Below are positions 1-5,922 of a stretch of DNA of 5,922 bases, in pieces (position 1 is the first letter of the stretch; each line of letters begins with the position of its first letter). The notes beneath the pieces are model-generated. The model did no database searches, had not been told where the DNA came from, and worked only from the letters and a program-made list of their open reading frames with translations. Source of the stretch: Leptospira ellisii. Its GTDB lineage: Bacteria > Spirochaetota > Leptospiria > Leptospirales > Leptospiraceae. The position numbers and the translations under genes were made by a program. The stretch is from assembly GCF_002811955.1 (NCBI RefSeq), contig NZ_NPEF01000230.1, positions 1 to 5,922 on the forward strand. The letters run 5' to 3'.

Positions 1-240
1 GGTGTGAGTTCCCACACGATTTGCTCTCCCAGCAAAATTTCACGCCTACAAGAAAGCCGCATTTTAGAACCTTACCCTGATTTCTCGAATCACAAAGATT
101 CGGCGCAAACGGACGGAAACCTCGAATCAGCAAATCCGATCCTCAAAACTCGCAAACAAGTCGATTCCGCATTTTCCCCTTGACCTACAGGCCAGGTCGA
201 CCAGATTGGTTGAAAACGACTTTCCATAGGCCGGATCTAT
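1..240. other. 5' flank of rplU, no secure gene
   Basis: No gene can be assigned here. One plus-strand frame is open from the window edge to a TGA at 181-183 (about 60 codons, rich in Ser, Pro and Asn, no recognisable domain). It could be the 3' end of an upstream gene, but an open frame this long is not rare by chance. On the minus strand an ATG at 62-60 opens a frame that leaves the window (MRLSCRREILLGEQ...), an equally weak candidate for a divergent gene. The stretch also holds a small inverted repeat at the edge (GTGTG 2-6 / CACAC 13-17), CGAATC/GATTCG arms (86-91 / 97-102), and CTCGAATCA repeated at 84-92 and 121-129. It ends in the probable rplU promoter region. Confidence 0.4.
180..208 (+). 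promoter_or_regulatory. Candidate rplU promoter
   Basis: TTGACC at 180-185 matches the sigma70 -35 consensus at five of six positions. With a 16-17 bp spacer the -10 would fall at 202-208, where the sequence (CAGATT or AGATTG) is a poor match, so the -10 assignment is weak. Transcription from here would give a leader of roughly 25 nt before the rplU ATG at 241. An imperfect inverted repeat (TTGACCT 180-186 / AGGTCGA 194-200) and the palindrome GGTCGACC (195-202) cover the -35 and spacer and could be an operator. This is inference from position only. Confidence 0.3.
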
Positions 241-551
241 ATGTACGCTATTATTTCAGTTGGAAACAGACAATACAAGGTGACCCAGGATCAGGAATTC
301 CTGACCGAAAAAACCGGCAAAAACGCTGGGGAATCCTTTGACGCAAAAGTTCTTCTTTTCGCGGAATCCAGCAATAAGGTTCATATCGGCCAACCCGAGC
401 TCAAAACGGCTCGTGTTTCTCTGAAAGTTCTCGAAGACGTAAAAGGCGATAAAATTCATGCATACGTCTACAAAAGAAGAAAGAACTATCAGAAATCCTG
501 GGGACACAGACAAAAACTCCAGAAAGTGAAGGTAGTTTCCCTCTCCGCGGT

Positions 552-555
<4 letters not shown>
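241..555 (+). CDS. rplU: 50S ribosomal protein L21
   Basis: Encodes the large-subunit protein bL21, which binds 23S rRNA. The 104-residue length is typical of the family. The N-terminus [14 protein letters not shown] matches the family start (MYAII..G.KQYKV), and the C-terminal part carries the basic RNA-binding signature [14 protein letters not shown] (about residues 79-92). The ATG at 241 is chosen because it gives the conserved first residue. The upstream Shine-Dalgarno is weak (TAGG at 227-230 at best). The gene is first in a three-gene operon; its stop TGA (553-555) overlaps the GTG start of prp in a GTGA, which implies translational coupling. The order L21, DUF464 protein, L27 is conserved in many bacteria and supports the call. 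Confidence 0.97.
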
Positions 556-1128
<573 letters not shown>

Positions 1129-1146
1129 CCCTTCATAGTTTAACCG

Positions 1147-1202
<56 letters not shown>

Positions 1203-1208
<6 letters not shown>

Positions 1209-1231
1209 CAGGTAGTTTCAAAATTTAGAAT
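1203..1231 (+). promoter_or_regulatory. Candidate obgE promoter
   Basis: TAGAAT at 1226-1231 matches the -10 consensus TATAAT at five of six positions. The -35 region (around 1203-1208) is only T-rich and overlaps the terminator's T tract, so the match there is poor. The -10 box ends 11 nt before the obgE ATG at 1243 and no Shine-Dalgarno is present, which would put the transcript start about 4-6 nt before the ATG. The strong terminator upstream makes a separate promoter for obgE likely. An alternative is read-through from rpmA. Confidence 0.4.
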
Positions 1232-1242
1232 ATTCAAAATCC

Positions 1243-2310
1243 ATGGAATCCTTTGTAGACGAAATCGCCATCGAAGTGAATGCCGGCCACGGCGGAGCCG
1301 GTTCCGTGCATTTTCGCAGGGAAAAATACGTGGAGTTCGGCGGACCGGACGGAGGGGACGGAGGAATCGGCGGGAACGTGATTCTTCGCCCCAACCTTTC
1401 GATGTATACGTTGGACAAATATCTTTCCAAACGCAAGTTCAAGGCGGAAGCCGGTTTTCCAGGAGTCGGAGACAATTGTTCCGGAAAAAAAGGCGAGGAC
1501 CTGACTTTGTTCGTGCCTCTCGGAACCCAGATCTACGACGAGGAAACGGGGGATCTTCTTTTCGATTTCGTCTCGGAATCCCAGGAATTCGTGGTCGCAA
1601 AAGGCGGGCGCGGCGGCAAAGGAAACACACACTTCAAATCCTCCACGAACCAAACCCCCCGCTTCGCGCAGCCGGGAGAAGCGGGAGAATACAAATTCCT
1701 CCGTCTTTCCTTAAAACTGCTGGCGGACGTGGGAATCGTGGGACTTCCCAACGCCGGAAAATCTACCCTGATTTCGAAAATAACGGACGCACATCCCAAG
1801 ATCGCGGGTTATGCGTTCACCACACTTTCTCCGAACCTCGGCGTTGTTAAACGAAGAGGAGATATCTTCCGATTCACCGTCGCCGACATTCCTGGGATCA
1901 TCGAAGGCGCGAGTATGGGAATCGGACTCGGCCTTTCCTTTCTGCGTCATATCGAACGCGTTAAAGGAATCGTATATCTTTTCGACGCCTCTTCCCTCGA
2001 CATAGAAGAGGACTTTAAGATGTTACAGAACGAACTTTCCACTTACAACCCCGAACTTTTGGAACGCCCCTATCTCGTGGTATTAAACAAGATCGACGTA
2101 TGGGACGATCCGACTTTCACCGAGGATCTGATCTCCAAAGTGAAACACTTGGGAACCGTTCTCGCCATTTCCGCGGACCGCGGAACCAATTTGGAAACTT
2201 TGTTGGAAGCGATGGATGAAACCTTCTTCAAAGCAGAAATCGAAAAGGTGCTGCATCCCAAGGAATCCAAATCGACGCAGGAGGAGCCAGCGCAGGACGA
2301 ACCGATATGA
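1243..2310 (+). CDS. obgE: Obg-family GTPase ObgE/CgtA
   Basis: Essential GTPase of the Obg family, acting in 50S ribosome assembly and linked to stress control. It has 355 residues. The glycine-rich Obg fold covers about residues 1-158 ([18 protein letters not shown] near 24-41, GGRGGKGN at 121-128). The G domain follows: P-loop GLPNAGKST (167-175), switch [10 protein letters not shown] (192-200), DIPG (215-218), NKID (282-285) and SAD (310-312). There is no room for the C-terminal OCT domain found in Firmicutes; the protein ends in a short Glu-rich tail. The ATG at 1243 puts the conserved FVDE close to the N-terminus, as in homologues. There is no Shine-Dalgarno before it. The stop overlaps proB in an ATGA, so this is the first gene of the obgE-proB-proA-nadD unit. 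Confidence 0.97.
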   Translation: MESFVDEIAIEVNAGHGGAGSVHFRREKYVEFGGPDGGDGGIGGNVILRPNLSMYTLDKYLSKRKFKAEAGFPGVGDNCSGKKGEDLTLFVPLGTQIYDEETGDLLFDFVSESQEFVVAKGGRGGKGNTHFKSSTNQTPRFAQPGEAGEYKFLRLSLKLLADVGIVGLPNAGKSTLISKITDAHPKIAGYAFTTLSPNLGVVKRRGDIFRFTVADIPGIIEGASMGIGLGLSFLRHIERVKGIVYLFDASSLDIEEDFKMLQNELSTYNPELLERPYLVVLNKIDVWDDPTFTEDLISKVKHLGTVLAISADRGTNLETLLEAMDETFFKAEIEKVLHPKESKSTQEEPAQDEPI

Positions 2311-3188
2311 AATCGACGTTTATGGAACGGCACACATTTTCCGAAAGGATACGCGACGCGGAAAAAATCGTCATCAAGGTCGGATCGGCGCGACTTTCAG
2401 GGCCCGAATCCGAAGTGAACGACTTTCTATTCCAATTGGTAAGCGACATACGTCATCTGCGCGACGCGGGAAAGGAGGTCATTCTCGTGTCCTCCGGAGC
2501 GATCGCGCGGGGAAAACTTTTGTTAAGCGAACTTCCCTCCTCCATCTCCTCCGGGGATTCCCTTTCCGAAAAACAGGCCTTGGCCGCCATGGGACAAAAC
2601 AGGCTCGTCAATCTATACGACAGTTTTTTTTCGAAGGTCAATCTGAGCATCGCCCAGATCCTATTCGGGGTTTTAGACCTCGAATCCAAGGAGGGATATA
2701 AGAATCTCAAAAACACCTTCACTCAGTTGTTGCGCTGGGGAATTCTTCCCGTCGTCAACGAAAACGATTCGGTCGCCACGGAAGAGGTCAAATTCGGAGA
2801 CAACGACATGCTCTCCGCATTGGTAAGTCTTCTTGTCGAAGCGGATCTTCTGATCATTCTCACAGGAGTGGACGGTTTTTTAAAGGAAGGAAATACGGTT
2901 CCATTTTTGCGGGAAGTCAAACAAGAGGACATGGATTTGGCGGGCGGCCCGAGCGGTCCAGGAACCGGAGGAATGTTCACCAAATTGAAATCGGCCGGTT
3001 TACTTTCGGAAGCGGGAGTTCCCACGGCGATCCTAAACGGCAAAAAGATGCACGTCATCCGCGAATTCCTCGATAAAAACGAAATCGGCACGTTAGTCGC
3101 TCCTTCGGGGAATCGTATTTTTTCGGAAGAGGAAATCAAGGAAATCATACGCAAAAACCGCAGCGGAAACGGAGGAAATTCCCAATGA
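2307..3188 (+). CDS. proB: Glutamate 5-kinase, short form without PUA domain
   Basis: Phosphorylates L-glutamate with ATP to gamma-glutamyl phosphate, the first step of proline synthesis, in the cytoplasm. It belongs to the amino-acid kinase family. Visible motifs are IKVGSARL (23-30), VSSGAIARG (61-69), the [24 protein letters not shown] block (151-174), LTGVDGF (185-191) and [12 protein letters not shown] (219-230), which covers the nucleotide and glutamate sites. At 293 residues it stops after the kinase domain and lacks the C-terminal PUA domain of the roughly 367-residue E. coli enzyme. The ATG at 2307 overlaps the obgE stop (ATGA) and has AGGA at 2294-2297. A second ATG at 2322 would remove five residues and cannot be excluded. 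The stop overlaps proA in the same way. Confidence 0.95.
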   Translation: MKSTFMERHTFSERIRDAEKIVIKVGSARLSGPESEVNDFLFQLVSDIRHLRDAGKEVILVSSGAIARGKLLLSELPSSISSGDSLSEKQALAAMGQNRLVNLYDSFFSKVNLSIAQILFGVLDLESKEGYKNLKNTFTQLLRWGILPVVNENDSVATEEVKFGDNDMLSALVSLLVEADLLIILTGVDGFLKEGNTVPFLREVKQEDMDLAGGPSGPGTGGMFTKLKSAGLLSEAGVPTAILNGKKMHVIREFLDKNEIGTLVAPSGNRIFSEEEIKEIIRKNRSGNGGNSQ

Positions 3189-4435
3189 AAGAATCGGAAT
3201 ACGTAGAAACCCTTTGTTCAAAGGCCAAAAAAGCCTCCCGCTCCTTGAAGGTTCTTCCGTCCTCCAAGAAGAACAGAATTCTCCTGGATTTGGCGGAGCT
3301 TCTCGGAAAAAGACGGAAGGAGATCCTCGCGGCGAACGAGATGGACCTTAAGGAAGGCCGCGAGAAAAATCTTTCCTCCGCGCTGATGGACCGGCTTTTG
3401 TTAAACGACAAAAGAATCGACGCGATGGCGGCCGCGGTGCGCGAAATCGCCTCGTTGCCCGATCCGATAGGAGAAGTCGTCCGCGGTTTGACGCTTCCGA
3501 ACGGACTAGAATTGTCCACCAAACGCGTTCCTCTCGGAGTTGTGATGGTCATTTACGAATCCCGACCCAACGTCACCATCGACGTAGGTGCGTTGTCTTT
3601 CAAGTCGGGGAACGCTTGTATCCTTCGCGGAGGAAGCGAGGCGTTCCGTTCCAACGAGATTTTAGTGAAACTATTTCATGAAATTCTAATTCAGGAAGGG
3701 ATCGATCCCGCCGCGGTCACTTTCGTCGACAAAACCGATCGTTCCTTCATGCTTCCCTTCTTTCAACAAACGTCCGCCATCGACATCGTGGTTCCGAGAG
3801 GCGGAGAAGGTTTGATTAGATTCGTATCGGAGAATTCCAAAATCCCCGTCGTCAAACACGATAAAGGCGTTTGTAACCTTTACATCGATCAGGACGCGGA
3901 TCCCGAAAAGGTGATTCCCATCGCGATCAATTCCAAGGTGCAAAGACCCGGCGTCTGCAACGCTACGGAAAATCTGATCCTTCATACCGGTTATCCGTTC
4001 CGCAAAGAGTTGCTCGAAGCCCTGGCCGAGGAAGGCGTCGAATTACTGTTAGACGCTCCGGCGCTCGCCTTATTTCCGAAAGGCAAACCCGCAAAGGAGG
4101 CGGATTATCTGGAGGAATTTCTGGATCTCAGACTTTCCGTTAAAACAGTTTCCTCTTTGGAAGAAGCCTTCGCCTTTATAGAAAAAACGTCTTCGGGTCA
4201 TACGGAAGCGATCGTCACGGAGGATCTGAGCACCGCGAAAACGTTCGTGGATTCTCTCGACTCTGCGGCGCTTTTCGTCAACTGTTCCACCCGTTTTCAC
4301 GACGGAGGGGAATTCGGGCTCGGAGCCGAAGTGGGAATTTCCACGGGGAAATTGCACGTGAGAGGACCGATGGGACTCGTTCATCTTACGACCACCACGA
4401 CCTACGTTAGCGGAAACGGACAAATCCGGGGTTGA
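3185..4435 (+). CDS. proA: Gamma-glutamyl phosphate reductase
   Basis: Reduces gamma-glutamyl phosphate with NADPH to glutamate 5-semialdehyde, the second step of proline synthesis. The product of ProB is labile, which fits the tight coupling of the two genes. The 416-residue length is standard. It belongs to the aldehyde dehydrogenase superfamily: [17 protein letters not shown] (115-131) and the cofactor-side loop ILRGGSEAF (146-154), then the catalytic Cys258 in [13 protein letters not shown] (251-263). The C-terminal family signature [17 protein letters not shown] (364-380) is followed by HVRGPMGL (391-398). The ATG at 3185 overlaps the proB stop by 4 nt and has a strong GGAGG at 3171-3175 with 9 nt spacing. 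ProC, the last enzyme of the pathway, is not encoded in this window. Confidence 0.98.
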   Translation: MKESEYVETLCSKAKKASRSLKVLPSSKKNRILLDLAELLGKRRKEILAANEMDLKEGREKNLSSALMDRLLLNDKRIDAMAAAVREIASLPDPIGEVVRGLTLPNGLELSTKRVPLGVVMVIYESRPNVTIDVGALSFKSGNACILRGGSEAFRSNEILVKLFHEILIQEGIDPAAVTFVDKTDRSFMLPFFQQTSAIDIVVPRGGEGLIRFVSENSKIPVVKHDKGVCNLYIDQDADPEKVIPIAINSKVQRPGVCNATENLILHTGYPFRKELLEALAEEGVELLLDAPALALFPKGKPAKEADYLEEFLDLRLSVKTVSSLEEAFAFIEKTSSGHTEAIVTEDLSTAKTFVDSLDSAALFVNCSTRFHDGGEFGLGAEVGISTGKLHVRGPMGLVHLTTTTTYVSGNGQIRG

Positions 4436-4438
4436 GGC

Positions 4439-5050
4439 ATGATCGATTCGGTCAAAATTCCGACCGGGATTTTCGGAGGAAGTTTCGATCCTCCTCATTT
4501 CGGCCACGCCGGAATTCTGCGCTCCTTCTTTCTGGAATTCCCCGAATGTAAGGAGGTGTTCATCGTTCCCAATCTTCAGAATCCGCTCAAGGGGGAAAAA
4601 AACTCCTCTCCGGAAACTATATTAGAGATGTTGCATATTTTTGTCTCGGACTTCGAGGAAAATATCTCGATTCTGGATTTGGAGCTAAAGCGAGAAGGTC
4701 CGAGTTACACGATCCGAACCTTGGAGGAATTGAGGAGTTCCTACCCGGAGCGGGAGTTTTATCTTTTGATCGGAGAGGACAACTATTCCAATTTTCACGA
4801 ATGGAAGGATTGGAAAAAAATCCTGGATTCGGTGAAAACGGTCTGTGTATTTCGCAGGACCTCGGAAACGATTCCTGAAAATCCCGACCTCCGAGCGGTT
4901 TCCTCGAAGTTCTCGTTTTTGAAAAACCCCCTTCTGCCCGTAAGTTCGACGGAATTACGTCGTGAATTTAAGATCTCCGCCAGGGAAACTTCGGGAGTTC
5001 CCGCAAATCTGCGGGACTACATCGAAAAAAAAGGCCTCTACCAAACGTAG
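4439..5050 (+). CDS. nadD: Nicotinate-mononucleotide adenylyltransferase
   Basis: Transfers AMP from ATP to nicotinate mononucleotide to form deamido-NAD, the penultimate step of NAD synthesis. It has 203 residues, normal for the family. The nucleotidyltransferase signature [14 protein letters not shown] (10-23) includes the HxGH-type site (H20, H23). Further family blocks are [12 protein letters not shown] (87-98), [16 protein letters not shown] (110-125), the late ATP-binding motif SSTELR (169-174) and the C-terminal [15 protein letters not shown]. The ATG at 4439 lies 3 nt after the proA stop and puts the signature ten residues in, as usual. No well-spaced Shine-Dalgarno is present (TGAGG ends 1 nt before the ATG), so coupling to proA is likely. 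An A8 run (5025-5032) lies near the 3' end. It is the last gene of the unit. Confidence 0.96.
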   Translation: MIDSVKIPTGIFGGSFDPPHFGHAGILRSFFLEFPECKEVFIVPNLQNPLKGEKNSSPETILEMLHIFVSDFEENISILDLELKREGPSYTIRTLEELRSSYPEREFYLLIGEDNYSNFHEWKDWKKILDSVKTVCVFRRTSETIPENPDLRAVSSKFSFLKNPLLPVSSTELRREFKISARETSGVPANLRDYIEKKGLYQT

Positions 5051-5059
5051 GAACTCCCC

Positions 5060-5105
5060 TTCCGATCCGAAGTAGGGATCTCGTTCGGAATCAAACCCTG
5101 TTTTT
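5060..5105 (+). terminator. Candidate terminator between convergent nadD and the minus-strand gene
   Basis: TTCCGA (5060-5065) pairs with TCGGAA (5085-5090). An inner pairing GATCC (5064-5068) / GGATC (5076-5080) competes with part of the outer stem. A T5-6 run (5100-5105) follows on the plus strand, but 9 nt away from the stem, so this is not a textbook terminator. The hairpin fills almost exactly the 40-nt gap between the two convergent stop codons, which suits a shared ending. The minus strand has no T run after the stem. Confidence 0.4.
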
Positions 5106-5729
5106 AGAGGAAGCCGCCTTCTTCCGCACGGCATTCGCCGTTTCCTTCTTTCCTTTTTTCTTATGGAATCGTTTTTCCAAAGGTTTTGACATATGAACCG
5201 TTCTTGCAAAAGAACCGCATTCTTCCAAAACGGCGTTGATTCTTCCAGCCAAACGGAACGGGTTTCCGCAATGTTCCGCAATCAAATAAGAATGCCGACC
5301 TCCGTCCACGGGAAAATCGAGATAAAAACCTACGCCTTTTAAAAAACCGTCCTTTACAGCTCGAAATCTGAAATCCTTCGAAAGGGGAATTTTGATCCAA
5401 CCTCCCGTGTAAAACCGCTTTCCGGAGGAAAGGAAAAGACCGCCCGCAAAGGAAATAAATTCTGGATCGACGAAAATCCGTTCGATTTTGGTCAAACGTC
5501 TGAGTCCGGACCAAAGAAGAAACAAAGCGAACCAGAAGATGAAAAATTCCAAAGCCGCGGCGCCAAAAAATTCGAAGGAGAATTCTTCCCAGATCCGTTC
5601 CGAATTTAGAATTCGCGTCCTTACGAAATAATAAGGAGGTAAAAGGAGTAGACAACCCAGTCCGACCGCGATCGAACACCAAAGAAACGGTCGAAACGCA
5701 GGCCGGTTGTAAACGAATATTTTTTTCAT
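5091..5729 (-). CDS. Uncharacterised membrane protein, two TM helices and basic tail
   Basis: I do not recognise this protein. From the ATG at 5729 it has 212 residues. Two hydrophobic helices are clear: about 14-36 (PFLWCSIAVGLGCLLLLPPYY) and 55-76 (FGAAALEFFIFWFALFLLWSGL). A soluble region of about 82-170 follows with alternating aromatic and charged residues that suggests beta strands, a layout also seen in bacterial membrane proteins with PH-like domains; that likeness is only an impression. The tail from 182 on is very basic (13 Lys/Arg in 31 residues). A TTG at 5741 would add four residues, but it overlaps the candidate -10 box, so the ATG is preferred. No Shine-Dalgarno is seen. It is convergent with nadD. 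The other-frame overlap on this strand is Arg-rich and lacks this clear architecture, which supports the chosen frame. Confidence 0.75.
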   Translation of the reverse strand: MKKIFVYNRPAFRPFLWCSIAVGLGCLLLLPPYYFVRTRILNSERIWEEFSFEFFGAAALEFFIFWFALFLLWSGLRRLTKIERIFVDPEFISFAGGLFLSSGKRFYTGGWIKIPLSKDFRFRAVKDGFLKGVGFYLDFPVDGGRHSYLIAEHCGNPFRLAGRINAVLEECGSFARTVHMSKPLEKRFHKKKGKKETANAVRKKAASSKNRV

Positions 5730-5731
5730 AG

Positions 5732-5922
5732 TTAAGAGCAAGTATATGATTTCTTTTTAATTCGACAATTGCGGCGGGTCGTTTTTTCATTTTGAGCCGG
5801 ATCTTTCGTTTTTACATTCACCAAAAGGAACGAACCGCAGATCGGCAGTTCTCCGTGAATGTGCGGAGCAAATCCTGCAAACCGGTTTCCGTGTCCGGAA
5901 AATGAAAAGAGGTTCTGGAATC
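5732..5922 (-). CDS. Possible 3' end of an upstream minus-strand gene
   Basis: One minus-strand frame is open from the window edge for 62 codons to a TAA at 5734-5732, two bases before the ATG of the membrane gene (TAA CT ATG). The peptide (FQNLFSFSGHGNRFAGFAPH... ending RIKKKSYTCS) has codon choices like the other genes here and no recognised domain. The close stop-start spacing would suit translational coupling and would explain the missing Shine-Dalgarno downstream. Against it, the other two minus-strand frames are also open over much of this stretch, ending in TGA at 5820-5818 for one and near 5789 for the other, and a promoter-like sequence lies inside. The alternative is a non-coding leader or intergenic region. 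Confidence 0.25.
   Translation of the reverse strand, partial: FQNLFSFSGHGNRFAGFAPHIHGELPICGSFLLVNVKTKDPAQNEKTTRRNCRIKKKSYTCS
5741..5768 (-). promoter_or_regulatory. Candidate promoter of the minus-strand membrane gene
   Basis: On the minus strand TTGTCG (plus 5763-5768, four of six matches to TTGACA) and TATACT (plus 5741-5746, five of six matches to TATAAT) are separated by 16 bp of A/T-rich sequence. The -10 ends 11 nt before the ATG at 5729, so a transcript from here would start only a few bases before the start codon. This is a sequence match only. Confidence 0.5.
5814..5901. repeat. Cluster of inverted repeats, possible structured RNA
   Basis: Perfect 8-bp arms ACATTCAC (5814-5821) and GTGAATGT (5855-5862) enclose a nested GAAC/GTTC pairing (5832-5835 / 5848-5851). 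Next comes an imperfect hairpin, TGC-GGA (5862-5867) with TCC-GCA (5873-5879). Then follow a 10-bp palindrome AAACCGGTTT (5879-5888) and an overlapping hairpin TTTCCG / CGGAAA (5886-5891 / 5896-5901). The last two share bases and could be alternative folds. No T run follows on either strand, so a simple terminator is unlikely. Strand and function are unknown. Confidence 0.35.

Noticed and set aside
1234..1850. Open frames on both strands within obgE
   Set aside because: Arg/Pro-rich translations in the wrong frames of a gene with all five G motifs intact.
2216..2701. Plus-strand open frame across the obgE/proB junction
   Set aside because: Very Arg/Ser-rich, no domain, overlaps two real genes that are joined by an ATGA.
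4549..4557. Perfect Shine-Dalgarno TAAGGAGGT inside nadD, and another at 5632-5640 antisense to the membrane gene
   Set aside because: No start codon at a suitable distance leads to an open frame of any length; both are taken as chance.
5161..5790. Alternative minus-strand frame of 209 codons over the membrane gene
   Set aside because: It starts with a plausible MKKRPAAIVE, but most of it is Arg-rich and without structure, whereas the overlapping frame gives two clean membrane helices.

Overview
This window looks like chromosomal DNA from a spirochaete of the genus Leptospira, probably one of the species with higher GC (I estimate about 45-50% from sampled lines). The assignment rests on the gene order rplU-prp-rpmA followed by obgE-proB-proA-nadD, the style of the protein sequences, and a short recurring motif (GGAGTTCC followed by C/T, A/G, C) that I recall from Leptospira genomes. 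No search was run, so the species is open.

Layout. Positions 1-240 are a 5' flank with no secure gene; it holds a plausible -35 element and inverted repeats ahead of rplU. Positions 241-1128 form a tight ribosomal-protein operon: L21 (rplU), a Prp/DUF464-type cysteine protease (prp, GTG start) and L27 (rpmA), each overlapping the next. A convincing intrinsic terminator (1157-1208) closes it. Positions 1243-5050 form a second unit on the same strand: the ribosome-associated GTPase ObgE, glutamate 5-kinase ProB, gamma-glutamyl phosphate reductase ProA and nicotinate-mononucleotide adenylyltransferase NadD. These are joined by two 4-nt ATGA overlaps and one 3-nt gap, so they are very probably co-transcribed. 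They link ribosome assembly, the first two steps of proline synthesis and NAD synthesis. No proC or rsfS lies in the window.

A hairpin at 5060-5090 separates nadD from a convergent minus-strand gene (5091-5729). This gene encodes an unrecognised protein with two membrane helices, a soluble part probably rich in beta strands, and a very basic tail. The last 180 bases hold its candidate promoter, a cluster of inverted repeats and possibly the 3' end of another minus-strand gene.

Most of the window is conserved housekeeping sequence and I see no mobile element, CRISPR array, tRNA or rRNA. The points most worth a second look are a Prp protease that keeps its catalytic His and Cys although the adjacent L27 has no N-terminal extension to cleave, the recurring GGAGTTCC motif, two genes whose -10 boxes sit exactly 11 nt before the ATG with no Shine-Dalgarno, and the folded-looking segment at 5814-5901.
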